Shown: piece by piece, positions 1-8,281 of the stretch
Position numbering within the stretch: the stretch's first letter is position 1
Layout of the letters: each line of letters opens with the position of its first letter
Assembly (NCBI RefSeq): GCF_030150205.1
Contig: NZ_JASLGT010000029.1
Location: 7,858-71,857 of the forward strand
DNA from: Niabella sp.
GTDB taxonomy: Bacteria; Bacteroidota; Bacteroidia; Chitinophagales; Chitinophagaceae
Length of the DNA: 64,000 nucleotides
Direction: 5' to 3'
Position numbers and translations under genes: made by a program
Notes under the pieces: generated by a model
Seen by the model: only the letters and a program-made list of their open reading frames with translations
What the model was told of the DNA's origin: nothing
Database searches by the model: none

Positions 1-740
1 AGGTACCCCCCGCCAGTAATGTAAAAAACATCGGCATCTCTGTGATCAATACCTACCCGCATGATACGGGTTCATTTACCCAGGGGCTGATCATTTATAA
101 AGGACAGCTCTATGAAGGAACAGGCGGATCGGAGTATGCACCCGAAGGAAGGGCCTCCGAACTGCTGAAAGTAAACCTTCAGACCGGAAAGGCAGAAAAA
201 ACCCTTGCCCTGGATAAAAAATACTTTGGCGAAGGCATCACCATCCTTAACGATACCGTGTACCAGCTTACCTGGAGAGAAAAAGTAGTATTCGTTTATA
301 CGCTTCCCGACTTTAAAAAAGTAAAGGAATTTCCGATCAATACCGAAGGATGGGGCATTACAACAGACGGTAAGGAACTAATTGTGAGCGATGGCTCCAG
401 CAACCTGTATTATTACGATCCCTCCACTTTCCGGTTATTGCGCACCCAGTCCGTAACTGTAAACGGCGACTTCCTGGATTCGATCAATGAGCTGGAATTT
501 ATAGACGGATTTGTTTATGCCAATCAGTGGAACCGCCCTTATATTTTCAAAATTGATCCGGCAAACGGCCTGGCGGTAGGAAAGATCGACCTGGGCCCGA
601 TCTGGGACCGGCTGAAAAGCAGGGATCCTAAAAATGAGGAGAACGTGCCCAACGGCATCGCCTATGATCATGATACCAAAAAGATCTATATCACCGGTAA
701 AAAATGGCCGGAGCTATACGAGGTGCAGCTGGGAAACTAA
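1..740 (+). CDS. Glutaminyl-peptide cyclotransferase, 5' truncated by window edge
   Basis: This is a glutamine cyclotransferase of the plant/bacterial beta-propeller family (PF05096), which converts N-terminal glutamine of peptides to pyroglutamate. The frame is open to the left edge (first full codon at position 3), so a signal sequence probably lies outside the window; an internal GTG at 42 is not a convincing start because upstream residues (VKNI) match the paralog that follows. Family motifs seen are YPHDT..FTQGL, YEGTG, a GWG turn, SDGSSNL, NELEFI, YANQW and PNGIAYD. The next gene is a close paralog, about two thirds identical by eye and identical over the last 20 or so residues, which shows a tandem duplication. 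The product is probably envelope-located, as the paralog is a lipoprotein. The family is secure; the physiological substrate is unknown. Confidence 0.9.
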   Translation, partial: VPPASNVKNIGISVINTYPHDTGSFTQGLIIYKGQLYEGTGGSEYAPEGRASELLKVNLQTGKAEKTLALDKKYFGEGITILNDTVYQLTWREKVVFVYTLPDFKKVKEFPINTEGWGITTDGKELIVSDGSSNLYYYDPSTFRLLRTQSVTVNGDFLDSINELEFIDGFVYANQWNRPYIFKIDPANGLAVGKIDLGPIWDRLKSRDPKNEENVPNGIAYDHDTKKIYITGKKWPELYEVQLGN

Positions 741-780
741 CCGTTAAAAAACATACATCTTTTTCAAACGACATTAGCGA

Positions 781-1626
781 ATGATAAAAAACGGCCGCCC
801 TGCGCTGGCAACAGCAATTGTTATTTTAATATTGGGGTCCTGTACGAATATCCCTAAAGAAAACAGTGATGCTTCTTCCGGCTCCCCAGGCCCGGATAGC
901 GTAAAGAATATCGATTTTTCAATCGTTCATACATACCCGCACGACACTAGCTCCTATACCCAGGGGCTTGTCGTTTATAAGGGGCGGATGTACGAAGGCA
1001 CCGGTGGAAATGAAACGAACGTTGTCAGCAGCAAACTTTCCAGGCTGTTGGAAACGGATATCAATACCGGGAAGATCCTGCGATCGCTGGAGCTTGGTAA
1101 AAAATATTTTGGGGAAGGCATCACCATCCTTAACGATACCATTTACCAGTTAACCTGGAAAGAACATACCGTTTTCGTTTATGATCTGCATTTTAAGAAG
1201 CTCAGGGAATTCCCGGTTCCTACAGAAGGCTGGGGACTTACCAATAATGGAACGGAACTCATAGTAAGTGATGGCACCAGTAACCTCTACTTTTATGAAC
1301 CGCAGACCTTCCGGCTGCTAAGAACCCTGCCCGTATCCCTGAACGGAGACCTTATCAACTCTATCAACGAACTGGAATTTATCGATGGCATGGTGTATGC
1401 CAATCAGTGGGAGCAGCCCTATATTTTTAGCATTGATCCGGTAAGCGGGCGGGTTGCAGGAAAGATCGACCTCACTCCCGCCTGGGAAAAGATCCGGAAA
1501 ATTGCTCCGCTTACCGATTCGTTAAATGACGTACCGAATGGTATTGCATATGACGCCGATACCAAAAAGATCTATATCACCGGTAAAAAGTGGCCGGAGC
1601 TGTACGAGGTGCAATTGGGGAATTAA
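781..1626 (+). CDS. Glutaminyl-peptide cyclotransferase, lipoprotein paralog
   Basis: This is a complete glutamine cyclotransferase (PF05096, 281 aa) and the second copy of a tandem pair. It begins with a lipoprotein signal peptide (hydrophobic ATAIVILILGS followed by Cys21), so it is expected to be lipid-anchored in the envelope. The propeller carries the same motifs as the first copy: HTYPHDT, YTQGL, YEGTG, EGWG, SDGTSNL, NELEFI, YANQW, PNGIAYD and a C-terminal ITGKKWPELYEV. The start is 40 nt after the stop of the upstream copy, so the two are probably co-transcribed. A strong hairpin repeat follows the stop. Its role would be N-terminal pyroglutamate formation on secreted proteins or peptides; this follows from the family and is not shown here. 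Confidence 0.92.
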   Translation: MIKNGRPALATAIVILILGSCTNIPKENSDASSGSPGPDSVKNIDFSIVHTYPHDTSSYTQGLVVYKGRMYEGTGGNETNVVSSKLSRLLETDINTGKILRSLELGKKYFGEGITILNDTIYQLTWKEHTVFVYDLHFKKLREFPVPTEGWGLTNNGTELIVSDGTSNLYFYEPQTFRLLRTLPVSLNGDLINSINELEFIDGMVYANQWEQPYIFSIDPVSGRVAGKIDLTPAWEKIRKIAPLTDSLNDVPNGIAYDADTKKIYITGKKWPELYEVQLGN

Positions 1627-1648
1627 CATTCAATGTCGTTTCCTTAAA

Positions 1649-1733
1649 GCCGCAGATGCGCAGATTGGGTACCGGCTTTAACAGCAACAATGTCGCAGAA
1701 AAGCGCCGCAGGCGCAATCAGCGTATCTGCGGC
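1649..1733. repeat. REP-like inverted repeat (copy 1)
   Basis: Two 19-base arms, at 1649-1667 and 1715-1733, are reverse complements at 17 of 19 positions (arm starts GCCGCAGATGCGC). The element lies between two convergent genes and could fold as a long hairpin and serve as a bidirectional terminator. A related palindrome built on the same GCCGCAG arm occurs at 59446-59499, so this is a dispersed family rather than a single terminator. Confidence 0.6.
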
Positions 1734-1918
1734 AACCATAAACATTGCTTAAGGATATGGTATTGAATGAACATTGCCCTTTCGCGCAAGGTTGTAAAGG
1801 CCGGGCGGTTTATATATGGATGTGCCTTCCTCTATATTCGGGTGATAGGGAGACCTCGACGACAATGTAGTATCACACCTTGAACCAGCTACCTTGTGCT
1901 TCTTTGTGCCTTCGCGAC

Positions 1919-2827
1919 CTACCCTTCTTTCCGGATCACATAAATCACCGAACTGCATTCCTTTGTATTACGCGTGGCATTGATATTGGAAGATATTCCA
2001 TGCAATCCGGCACCCATATACTGGGTTTTACCATATTTATATTTACTGCTCAGCAGGCTTACATAAAAACTATCGAACCACATGGGCAATAATTTTTTGA
2101 TATGAAGTCCGTGCCGTTCCGTAAGCACGTTCATCGCCTTTGGCGAAAAATGATACAGGTGCCGGGGCACATCATAGGCCGCCCAGTACTGCTCATAAAT
2201 ATCTGCGTCGCGGCTCGTATAATTGGGAACAGCGATCAGTAACACACCATCCGGTTTCAGTATCTTCTTTAGCTGATCGAGGTATTCGTGCAGTTCATGC
2301 ACATGCTCCAGCACATGCCAGAGGGTAATGGCATCAAATTGAGCTTCGCCCAGCTGGTATAATTCGTGAGACGGTGCAATATCCAGGTTATAAAGCTGCT
2401 TGGCCATATTGCGTGCATCCGCATCCGGTTCCAAACCAGCCACTTCCCAGCCTCTTTTTTTCATCGTATCCAAAAAGGTACCGGTGCCACAGCCTAGGTC
2501 CAGCAAGCGGCCTTTGCGTTTTTGTGCATACCGTTCCACAAGGCCTGCCTTTTGCTGCATCGTGCGTGTACGTACCATCTGGTACAGCCGGCTCACCAAT
2601 CCTTTGCGGGTATTGGAGTGGGAAATATAATCTTCAGATTTATAATAAGGACCTATCGATAACTGATCCGGAACATCCTGGGTAAAACGGAGCGAACAGG
2701 AAGTACATTCCTCAACCGGGAATGCTTCTCCACTAACCGTATAATCCTTTACCAAAAAAACAGGCCGGATCTGCGTGGCTCCGCATCCGGGGCAGGCATC
2801 ATAATGTATCGGGGGCATGTAATCCAT
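1919..2827 (-). CDS. Class I SAM-dependent methyltransferase with N-terminal zinc ribbon
   Basis: This 302 aa protein has an N-terminal CxxC...CxxC ribbon (Cys12, Cys15, Cys41, Cys44) followed by a Methyltransf_23-type Rossmann domain. The SAM motif is LLDLGCGTGTF (about residues 109-119), followed by the acidic GLEPD loop and motif LWHVLEH. This architecture is common for methyltransferases of cell-surface glycan, small-molecule or lipid biosynthesis; the substrate cannot be read from the sequence. The start codon directly follows the stop codon of the iscA-like gene with no intervening base, so the two are translationally coupled. The C-terminal end lies in a region matching a low-complexity intergenic word (GAAGGCACAAAGAAGC on the minus strand). 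Confidence 0.85.
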   Translation of the reverse strand: MDYMPPIHYDACPGCGATQIRPVFLVKDYTVSGEAFPVEECTSCSLRFTQDVPDQLSIGPYYKSEDYISHSNTRKGLVSRLYQMVRTRTMQQKAGLVERYAQKRKGRLLDLGCGTGTFLDTMKKRGWEVAGLEPDADARNMAKQLYNLDIAPSHELYQLGEAQFDAITLWHVLEHVHELHEYLDQLKKILKPDGVLLIAVPNYTSRDADIYEQYWAAYDVPRHLYHFSPKAMNVLTERHGLHIKKLLPMWFDSFYVSLLSSKYKYGKTQYMGAGLHGISSNINATRNTKECSSVIYVIRKEG

Positions 2828-3178
2828 TTAAACGGCAAAACTGGTTCCGCAACCGCAGGTGCTGGAAGCATTCGGATTCGAAAATGTAAATCCACGGTTG
2901 TTCAACCCCTCCGACCAGTCTACCTCCATGCCTGCCAGGTATATTTCATGGGCTTTATTAATAATACAGGAAATACCTTCTACCTCAAATTCGCGGTCGT
3001 TTGCCTCTTTTTGATCAAAACCCAGCATATAGCTCAACCCGGAACAGCCGCCCCCCTTTACGCCCAGGCGCAGGTACTGGCCGGCCTCAAAGCCCGGATC
3101 GCTCATCAATCTTTTTATTTCTTTTACAGCACCCTCCGTAAGTATGACCGGCGCTGCTTCTACTATGCTATTTTCCAT
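2828..3178 (-). CDS. HesB/IscA-family iron-sulfur cluster assembly protein
   Basis: This is a 116 aa A-type Fe-S carrier. The three conserved cysteines are present: Cys45 in GGGCSGL and the C-terminal CGCG pair (Cys108, Cys110). The length and the fold signature (LTEGAVKEIKRLM, LRLGVKGGGCSG, GFTFSNPNA) are typical of IscA, SufA or ErpA, and which subtype it is cannot be decided. It would accept and deliver Fe-S clusters in the cytoplasm. It is first in a two-gene unit with the methyltransferase downstream. A TAATTTTG box ends four bases before the ATG, which places the likely transcription start on the start codon itself (candidate leaderless mRNA). Confidence 0.95.
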   Translation of the reverse strand: MENSIVEAAPVILTEGAVKEIKRLMSDPGFEAGQYLRLGVKGGGCSGLSYMLGFDQKEANDREFEVEGISCIINKAHEIYLAGMEVDWSEGLNNRGFTFSNPNASSTCGCGTSFAV

Positions 3179-3182
3179 TCTA

Positions 3183-3190
3183 CAAAATTA
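3183..3190 (-). promoter_or_regulatory. Bacteroidota -7 promoter box (TAATTTTG) for iscA-like gene
   Basis: The minus strand reads TAATTTTG, matching the Bacteroidota -7 consensus TAnnTTTG. Four bases (TAGA) separate it from the ATG. The usual distance from this box to the start site places +1 on the A of ATG. No clear -33 TTTG was assigned. Confidence 0.5.
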
Positions 3191-3219
3191 GTCATTTTAT
3201 GGGCATGATGTGCAGGATT

Positions 3220-3416
3220 GCCACAGAGACGCAGAAACACAGAAGCTTTGGGATTGGGCTTTACCATCGGTGTTGCGATATATTCAATATAAACCGCAAA
3301 GGCCGCAGGAGTTTCGCAAGGTGCACCAAAACATTTTTATGGTCATTTGACCACTGGCGCGCCGGAGGGCCACAGAGGCACTGAAACACAGAAGCTTTAG
3401 GGTTGGCTTTCACCAT
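3220..3416. repeat. Two direct copies of a ~49-bp intergenic repeat
   Basis: The intergenic gap 3179-3668 has no convincing gene. It contains two direct copies, 3220-3269 and 3369-3416, of a sequence with words GCCACAGAG, GAAACACAGAAGCTTT and TTGGGCTTTACCAT (second copy TTGGCTTTCACCAT). Between them are AACCGCAAAGGCCGCAGG-type words that resemble low-complexity CGCAAAG repeats. The function is unknown. Confidence 0.65.
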
Positions 3417-3639
3417 AGTGCAAAATATCCGATATCATCCCGTTGCGATCGTTGCGGATTCCCTGGGTACCTGGCGGTTAAAAATAAACCGCAAGACGTT
3501 TTACACCATTTCCCCTCGCTGAAATCATTACCAACACGCAGTGTTTCAGTACCTCAGCGGCTTCTATTCAATAATTTTTAACGTTGCTGCAACAATTCCC
3601 CAATTGTAATGTTACTGTAAAATATGAGGGTATTTGATG

Positions 3640-3647
3640 TACCTTTG
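3640..3647 (+). promoter_or_regulatory. -7 promoter box (TACCTTTG) for ccmE-ccmF
   Basis: TACCTTTG matches TAnnTTTG exactly and lies 21 nt upstream of the ccmE ATG, giving a short leader of about 17 nt. It is a good candidate promoter for the cytochrome c maturation pair. Confidence 0.6.
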
Positions 3648-3668
3648 CCAAAATTTTAAATCCCGGGA

Positions 3669-4121
3669 ATGAAAAAAATTCATATCGTCTTACTGATACT
3701 TGTGGCGGCCGCCATTGCGGTTCTGGTAAGCTTTTTAAAGACCACAACCACCTACGACACTGTAGCAACGGCCAAGGCCAAACCGGGTAAATTTGTTCAT
3801 TTAATGGCCAAATGGGATAAAAGCGAACCCCTGGAATACGATGCGGTTAAAAACCCCAATTTCCTGGCATTTACAGCCGTTGACAGTCTGGGCCAGAAAG
3901 TAAACGTGGTTTATCATAATCCCAAACCCGAAAATTTTGAGCTGAGCGAGCGCCTCGTTATGAAGGGGAAATATACCGGCAATGTGTTTGAATGCCAGAG
4001 TATACAAACCAAGTGCCCCAGTAAATATAAAGACCAGGATCCCTCCAAACACGTTCCCCAGGGAGATACAAAAACCACATACAATAATGCCCCTTCTTCT
4101 GCCTTGGCAGATAAACAATAA
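3669..4121 (+). CDS. ccmE: Cytochrome c maturation heme chaperone CcmE, CXXXY type
   Basis: This 150 aa protein has one N-terminal membrane anchor (residues 5-23) and a periplasmic OB-fold domain. CcmE holds heme covalently and passes it to the CcmF synthetase. Instead of the usual histidine motif (HxxxY), the heme-attachment site reads C116-P-S-K-Y120, the CXXXY variant described in Desulfovibrio, archaea and some Gram-positive bacteria. Other family features are FTAVDSLG, a VKG-like LVMKGKYTGNVFEC strand and a charged flexible tail. Its stop lies 6 nt before the ccmF start, which strongly supports the assignment. The cysteine variant is seen directly; heme binding through Cys116 is inferred from family work. 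Confidence 0.88.
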   Translation: MKKIHIVLLILVAAAIAVLVSFLKTTTTYDTVATAKAKPGKFVHLMAKWDKSEPLEYDAVKNPNFLAFTAVDSLGQKVNVVYHNPKPENFELSERLVMKGKYTGNVFECQSIQTKCPSKYKDQDPSKHVPQGDTKTTYNNAPSSALADKQ

Positions 4122-4127
4122 AATCGA

Positions 4128-6722
4128 ATGAATTATATCGGAGAGGATTTACTGCCCGGACAAGTAGGACATTTCTTTGTTATCGTATCCCTTGTTGCAT
4201 CCCTGGTTGCCAGCTTTGCTTATTTCAAGGCCACAAAAGTGATCATCCCGGAAGACCGGAAGTCCTGGCTGAAACTGGCGCGCGGTGCATTCATCCTTGA
4301 AGTAGCTGCAGTCTTTATCATTTTTGCAGCCCTCCTGCATATCCTCTATCATCACCTGTTCGAATACAAATATGCCTGGCAGCACAGCAGCCGGTCGCTT
4401 GAATTAAAGTATATCCTGAGTGCTTTTTGGGAGGGACAGGAAGGCAGTACCCTGCTCTGGACCATCTGGCATTGTGTATTGGGGCTGATCGTGATCCGGA
4501 AAGACAAAGAATGGGAAGCCCCGGTAATGATGATCGTGAGCTTTGCCCAGTTCTTCCTTGCCACCATGATCCTGGGTGTGTATATTTTTGACGTTAAGAT
4601 CGGATCAAACCCCTTCATCCTTTTAAGAAATTCCGGTGTACTGGACAATGCGCCGGTAATGCATGCCGGCTTTGATATTGCCAATCCCATACGGCCGGAT
4701 TATATGACGCTGATCAAGGATGGCAATGACCTCAACCCCCTGCTTCAGAATTACTGGATGACCATCCACCCCCCGGTGCTGTTCCTTGGATTTGCTTCTA
4801 CTCTTTTCCCCTTTGCCTATGCCATGGCGGGATTATGGACCGGTAAAACAAAGGAATGGGTACACAAAGCCCTACCCTGGGCCTTGTTTTCTGTAGCCAT
4901 TTTTGGGTTGGGTATTATGATGGGTGCCAAATGGGCGTACGAATCGCTGAACTTTGGTGGCTACTGGGCCTGGGACCCGGTAGAAAATGCTTCCCTGGTA
5001 CCCTGGCTGATCCTGGTGGCAGGCGTACACACCCTGCTGGTATTTAAGCATACCGGCTTCTCACTGCGGGCTACCTTTATCTTCTTTGGATTAGAGTTTC
5101 TTTTTGTGCTCTACTCTACCTTCCTTACCAAAAGCGGCGTACTGGGTGAAGCCTCCGTACATGCCTTTGCAGATATCGGCATGAATGGGCAGTTGTTTTT
5201 ATTCCTGCTGGTATTTGTGTGGCTGATGCCTTTTGTAGCCGCCACCACCAGCCGCCAGCGGATCATTATTGCGCTGGTGACCGCCGCTCTTTCTATAAGC
5301 ACCTATTTCCTTGCAGAGCATATTCCCGGTTATCCATTGTATGTGATCCTTTCCGGTATCATCACTTTTGTTGTATTAATGAATAAGCAGGTGCCGGCCG
5401 TAAAAAAGGAAGAAAGCGCCAGCTCCCGCGAGTTCTGGATGTTTATCGGAGCATTGGTATTGTTCCTCTCTGCGCTGATCATTATTTTTCAAACATCGCT
5501 TCCGGTGTTTAATAAACTATACAAATTAAATACCGCTCCGGGAGAAAACAATGAATTTGCCTATAACCAGATCCAGGTGCTGGTAGCCATTATCATTGGC
5601 CTGCTCACCGCCATCGCACAATATTTCCGGTACAAAAGCACCCCGGGAAATATCTTTTTGAAGAAGATCGCACTGCCCACCTTTATCAGTGCGCTGGTGG
5701 CCACGTTTATCCTGGTGGTTATTAAGATCAACTATGACAAAGAAGGATTGGGCTTCCTGATCAATATATGGATCGCACTGGTGGCGGGCGTATATGCGGT
5801 TATCGCCAATCTCCTCTACCTCTTCATCAGCCTGAAAGGCAATATCCGGAACAGCGGCGGTTCCATCGCACACGTTGGTTTTGGCCTTGTGCTGGTAGGT
5901 ATTTTACTTTCATCGGGTAAGAAAGAAGTACTGTCGCACAACACCAGCGGCATCGCCATTGATTTTGGCAAAGGAAGTAAAGAGATCTCCGGAGAAAACC
6001 TTACGCTTGTAAAAGGCATCCCCATGACCATGGGAAAATACAAGGTTACGTATGAAGGTGATTCCGCACATCCCAAAAAGGCGCTTACCTATTTTAAGAT
6101 CCATTTCCGTTCGCCGCAGGACAGTTTTACCCTCTACCCCAATGCCTTTATCAATTATAAGAACAATGAAGGGCTGATGGCGAATCCTTCTGCCAGGCAT
6201 TACTGGGATCATGATGTATTTACCTATGTTTCGGCCCTGCCGGACCCCAGCAAGAACAAAGACACCGCCCAGTTTGCAGTCAGCTCAAAAAAAGTGGGCG
6301 ATACCATCTATTACAGTCGCGGGTTTATTATCCTGGAAAAAATGGTTGGAAAAGATAATCTTCCGCTTCAAAACTTCGACCGGTCCGATACCGGCTATAC
6401 CGCCTCGCTGAAAGTACAATCCATCAACGGACCTTCTTACCAGTCGGACCTCCTGATGATCAAAGGCAAGGGACAAGTCCTGTTCCAGTCGCAGGATACC
6501 GTAATGGCACAAAGCCTGATCTTGCAGCTCAATGATGTACAAAACGGCGTTGCCAAGATCGGGGTAAAAGAGTCCTCGGCCGTTATGCAATACGTCACCT
6601 TGAAAGCGTATAAATTCCCTTATATCAACCTGCTTTGGGGCGGTGTAATTATTACAGTAATTGGTACGCTGATCAGCATGGTTCGAAGACTGCGGCTGAA
6701 CCGGAGCAGACAGCTTTTATAG
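4128..6722 (+). CDS. ccmF: Cytochrome c biogenesis protein CcmF/CcsA family
   Basis: This is a large polytopic membrane protein (864 aa) of the heme-handling family. The tryptophan-rich WWD motif is present as FGGYWAWDPVENASLVPWL (around residues 280-298), flanked by histidines in transmembrane segments that would ligate heme. Many hydrophobic segments fill residues 15-590, followed by a periplasmic domain (about 600-830) and a final membrane helix near the C-terminus. It would ligate heme from CcmE to apocytochrome c at the periplasmic face. It is longer than proteobacterial CcmF (about 650 aa), as is usual in Bacteroidota. It lies 6 nt after ccmE; ccmA-D and ccmG/H are not in the window. 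Confidence 0.92.
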   Translation: MNYIGEDLLPGQVGHFFVIVSLVASLVASFAYFKATKVIIPEDRKSWLKLARGAFILEVAAVFIIFAALLHILYHHLFEYKYAWQHSSRSLELKYILSAFWEGQEGSTLLWTIWHCVLGLIVIRKDKEWEAPVMMIVSFAQFFLATMILGVYIFDVKIGSNPFILLRNSGVLDNAPVMHAGFDIANPIRPDYMTLIKDGNDLNPLLQNYWMTIHPPVLFLGFASTLFPFAYAMAGLWTGKTKEWVHKALPWALFSVAIFGLGIMMGAKWAYESLNFGGYWAWDPVENASLVPWLILVAGVHTLLVFKHTGFSLRATFIFFGLEFLFVLYSTFLTKSGVLGEASVHAFADIGMNGQLFLFLLVFVWLMPFVAATTSRQRIIIALVTAALSISTYFLAEHIPGYPLYVILSGIITFVVLMNKQVPAVKKEESASSREFWMFIGALVLFLSALIIIFQTSLPVFNKLYKLNTAPGENNEFAYNQIQVLVAIIIGLLTAIAQYFRYKSTPGNIFLKKIALPTFISALVATFILVVIKINYDKEGLGFLINIWIALVAGVYAVIANLLYLFISLKGNIRNSGGSIAHVGFGLVLVGILLSSGKKEVLSHNTSGIAIDFGKGSKEISGENLTLVKGIPMTMGKYKVTYEGDSAHPKKALTYFKIHFRSPQDSFTLYPNAFINYKNNEGLMANPSARHYWDHDVFTYVSALPDPSKNKDTAQFAVSSKKVGDTIYYSRGFIILEKMVGKDNLPLQNFDRSDTGYTASLKVQSINGPSYQSDLLMIKGKGQVLFQSQDTVMAQSLILQLNDVQNGVAKIGVKESSAVMQYVTLKAYKFPYINLLWGGVIITVIGTLISMVRRLRLNRSRQLL

Positions 6723-7046
6723 GTTCCAGGTTTAAAGTTTAAGGTTGGATCCGTTTCATGCTTTATGAACTATCGGCTGTTCACTATTACCCTTGCTTTG
6801 GTGGACATATTGATTAGGGAGTCTATGGACCAATAGCTGATTACAAAATGCTGTTTAATGTTTCAGGCATCACCGATCCCGGACGAATCAACTGAAAACT
6901 GATAACTAATGGCTGAAAACTGAAACTGACCAATGAAAACTAAACGCAAAGCGTATGCTCCGGTTAGATACCGTTTCATACTCCATGTACAAGCCATTTT
7001 CACATTTTCACATTTTCACATTCTCACATTTTCAAGTCTTCAAATT
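6723..7046. repeat. Composite intergenic repeat block between convergent genes
   Basis: No gene is present. The block contains GGTTTAAAGTTT and GGATCCGTTTCATGC words whose reverse complement recurs in the tandem units at 63.4-63.9 kb, a segment at 6777-6829 (CTGTTCACTATTACCCTTGC) that matches 51461-51516, heptad-spaced CTGAAAACTGATAACT words at 6891-6940, and a run of CACATTTT units ending in TTCAAATTTCAA. The same parts recur in other gaps of this window in different order and orientation. Confidence 0.7.
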
Positions 7047-7796
7047 TCAATGCTGCAACACCTCCGGCATATACTGCTTGCTTTGCTCAATCGCATCCAT
7101 GAGCTGGTTGGTAATTTCCTGGGCAGACGCATCATAATCAATATTCATGGGGGGCTTAAAAGTAACGGTAAGCAATGTGCCCCTTCTTTTTAAAGTGATG
7201 CCGGTTTTATTAAACGCACGCGAAAAGCCATTAATGACCACCGGAATTACAATCGGCTTATGGTGCTTAATAATCAGTGCGGTGCCCTTTCTTGCCGGCG
7301 CATAGGGTGTTGTGGTGCCCTGCGGAAAAGTGATCACCCAGTTTTTATCCAGGGCCCGCTGGATCTTCCGGGTATCCGACGGATCCAGCCCGGAACGTTT
7401 TTCATTACTGCTTTCATTCCAGGTACGTTTTACGGTAAGTCCTCCGGCCAGCAGGAACAAGCGGCTCAGCCAGCTGCTTTTCATCGTTTGCTCCGCAGCC
7501 ACATAATTCACCCGGGTATAGGGATTCAAAAAATAATAGGGCACTCCCAGCCTGTCTTTCTTTCCCCATTTATGCGCAGAAAGAATATGAAAAAAGGTGA
7601 TTACATCTACAAAATAAGTTTGGTGATTGCTTACGAACAAAACATTATTCGGCGGCAGGTTTTTAAGATGTTCTGTACCATGGATCCGCAATTTGTTAGC
7701 CATCGCAATACCGGGATACGTAAAAATGCCCACTGTAAAATGAACAAACTTTCTTACAATATTAAAATGCCTTACACGACTACCCGGTTTGCTCAT
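7047..7796 (-). CDS. Lysophospholipid/glycerol-phosphate acyltransferase (PlsC family)
   Basis: This 249 aa protein of the PlsC superfamily would transfer acyl chains to lysophospholipid-type acceptors at the inner membrane. Seen are the acceptor block SNHQTYFVD and the later block FPQGTTTP, corresponding to the NHxxxxD and FPEGTRS motifs. The first motif has five residues between His and Asp instead of four, and Glu of the second motif is replaced by Gln. An N-terminal hydrophobic stretch (VHFTVGIFTYPGIAMA) suggests membrane association. It is transcribed alone, convergent with ccmF, and has a TACATTTG box about 44 nt upstream. The family is clear; acyl donor and acceptor are not. Confidence 0.82.
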   Translation of the reverse strand: MSKPGSRVRHFNIVRKFVHFTVGIFTYPGIAMANKLRIHGTEHLKNLPPNNVLFVSNHQTYFVDVITFFHILSAHKWGKKDRLGVPYYFLNPYTRVNYVAAEQTMKSSWLSRLFLLAGGLTVKRTWNESSNEKRSGLDPSDTRKIQRALDKNWVITFPQGTTTPYAPARKGTALIIKHHKPIVIPVVINGFSRAFNKTGITLKRRGTLLTVTFKPPMNIDYDASAQEITNQLMDAIEQSKQYMPEVLQH

Positions 7797-7839
7797 ATTG
7801 ATTGCTACAGATTTTTAGAGATACACAATAGCCTTTAAA

Positions 7840-7847
7840 CAAATGTA
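7840..7847 (-). promoter_or_regulatory. -7 promoter box (TACATTTG) for PlsC-family gene
   Basis: The minus strand reads TACATTTG, an exact TAnnTTTG match, 43 nt upstream of the acyltransferase ATG. Confidence 0.5.
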
Positions 7848-7866
7848 AAGGAATTTGATTTGTTTT

Positions 7867-8232
7867 TTATGAATGCACTTCACAAAACTCAAGGATATTG
7901 CCATCAGGATCATACACACGGAAATAACGCAGCGTCGCTTCTTCCACAAGCGGTCCTACTACCACACCTCTGTCTTTTAATACCTGGTATGCCCCGGGCG
8001 CGTTCCTTGTTTTAAATATCGGGAATGCCGCCGTTTCCGCCGCCGGTTTTATTTCCTCCGCGGTTTCCCAAAGCGTAAGGCTGCCTAATGCTCCCGTTTG
8101 CAGCACTACCAGCAGGGCCGCATCATCCTGCCAAATGGCTTTTAAACCCAGTTGAGCTTCATACCACCGCGTTGCTCGTTCTATGTCCGCAACGCGGATC
8201 ACCATCGTATCGATACCCTCAATCAATTCCAT
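7867..8232 (-). CDS. VOC family (glyoxalase/bleomycin-resistance fold) protein
   Basis: This is a 121 aa single-domain vicinal oxygen chelate protein. Metal-ligand-like positions are visible in the N-terminal strand (DTMVIRVADIERATRWYE) and the C-terminal YDPDGNILEFCE, the usual PDGN-x-x-E signature with the terminal metal-binding Glu. The ATG at 8232 is preferred; a TTG two codons upstream would add MF only. It lies 49 nt downstream of the acetyltransferase gene in the same direction. Members include glyoxalases, dioxygenases and antibiotic-binding proteins; nothing in the context fixes the substrate. Confidence 0.82.
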   Translation of the reverse strand: MELIEGIDTMVIRVADIERATRWYEAQLGLKAIWQDDAALLVVLQTGALGSLTLWETAEEIKPAAETAAFPIFKTRNAPGAYQVLKDRGVVVGPLVEEATLRYFRVYDPDGNILEFCEVHS

Positions 8233-8281
8233 AAACAATTCGTTTATTTACAAAATACAAACCCCAGCTTTATTCCCTGCA

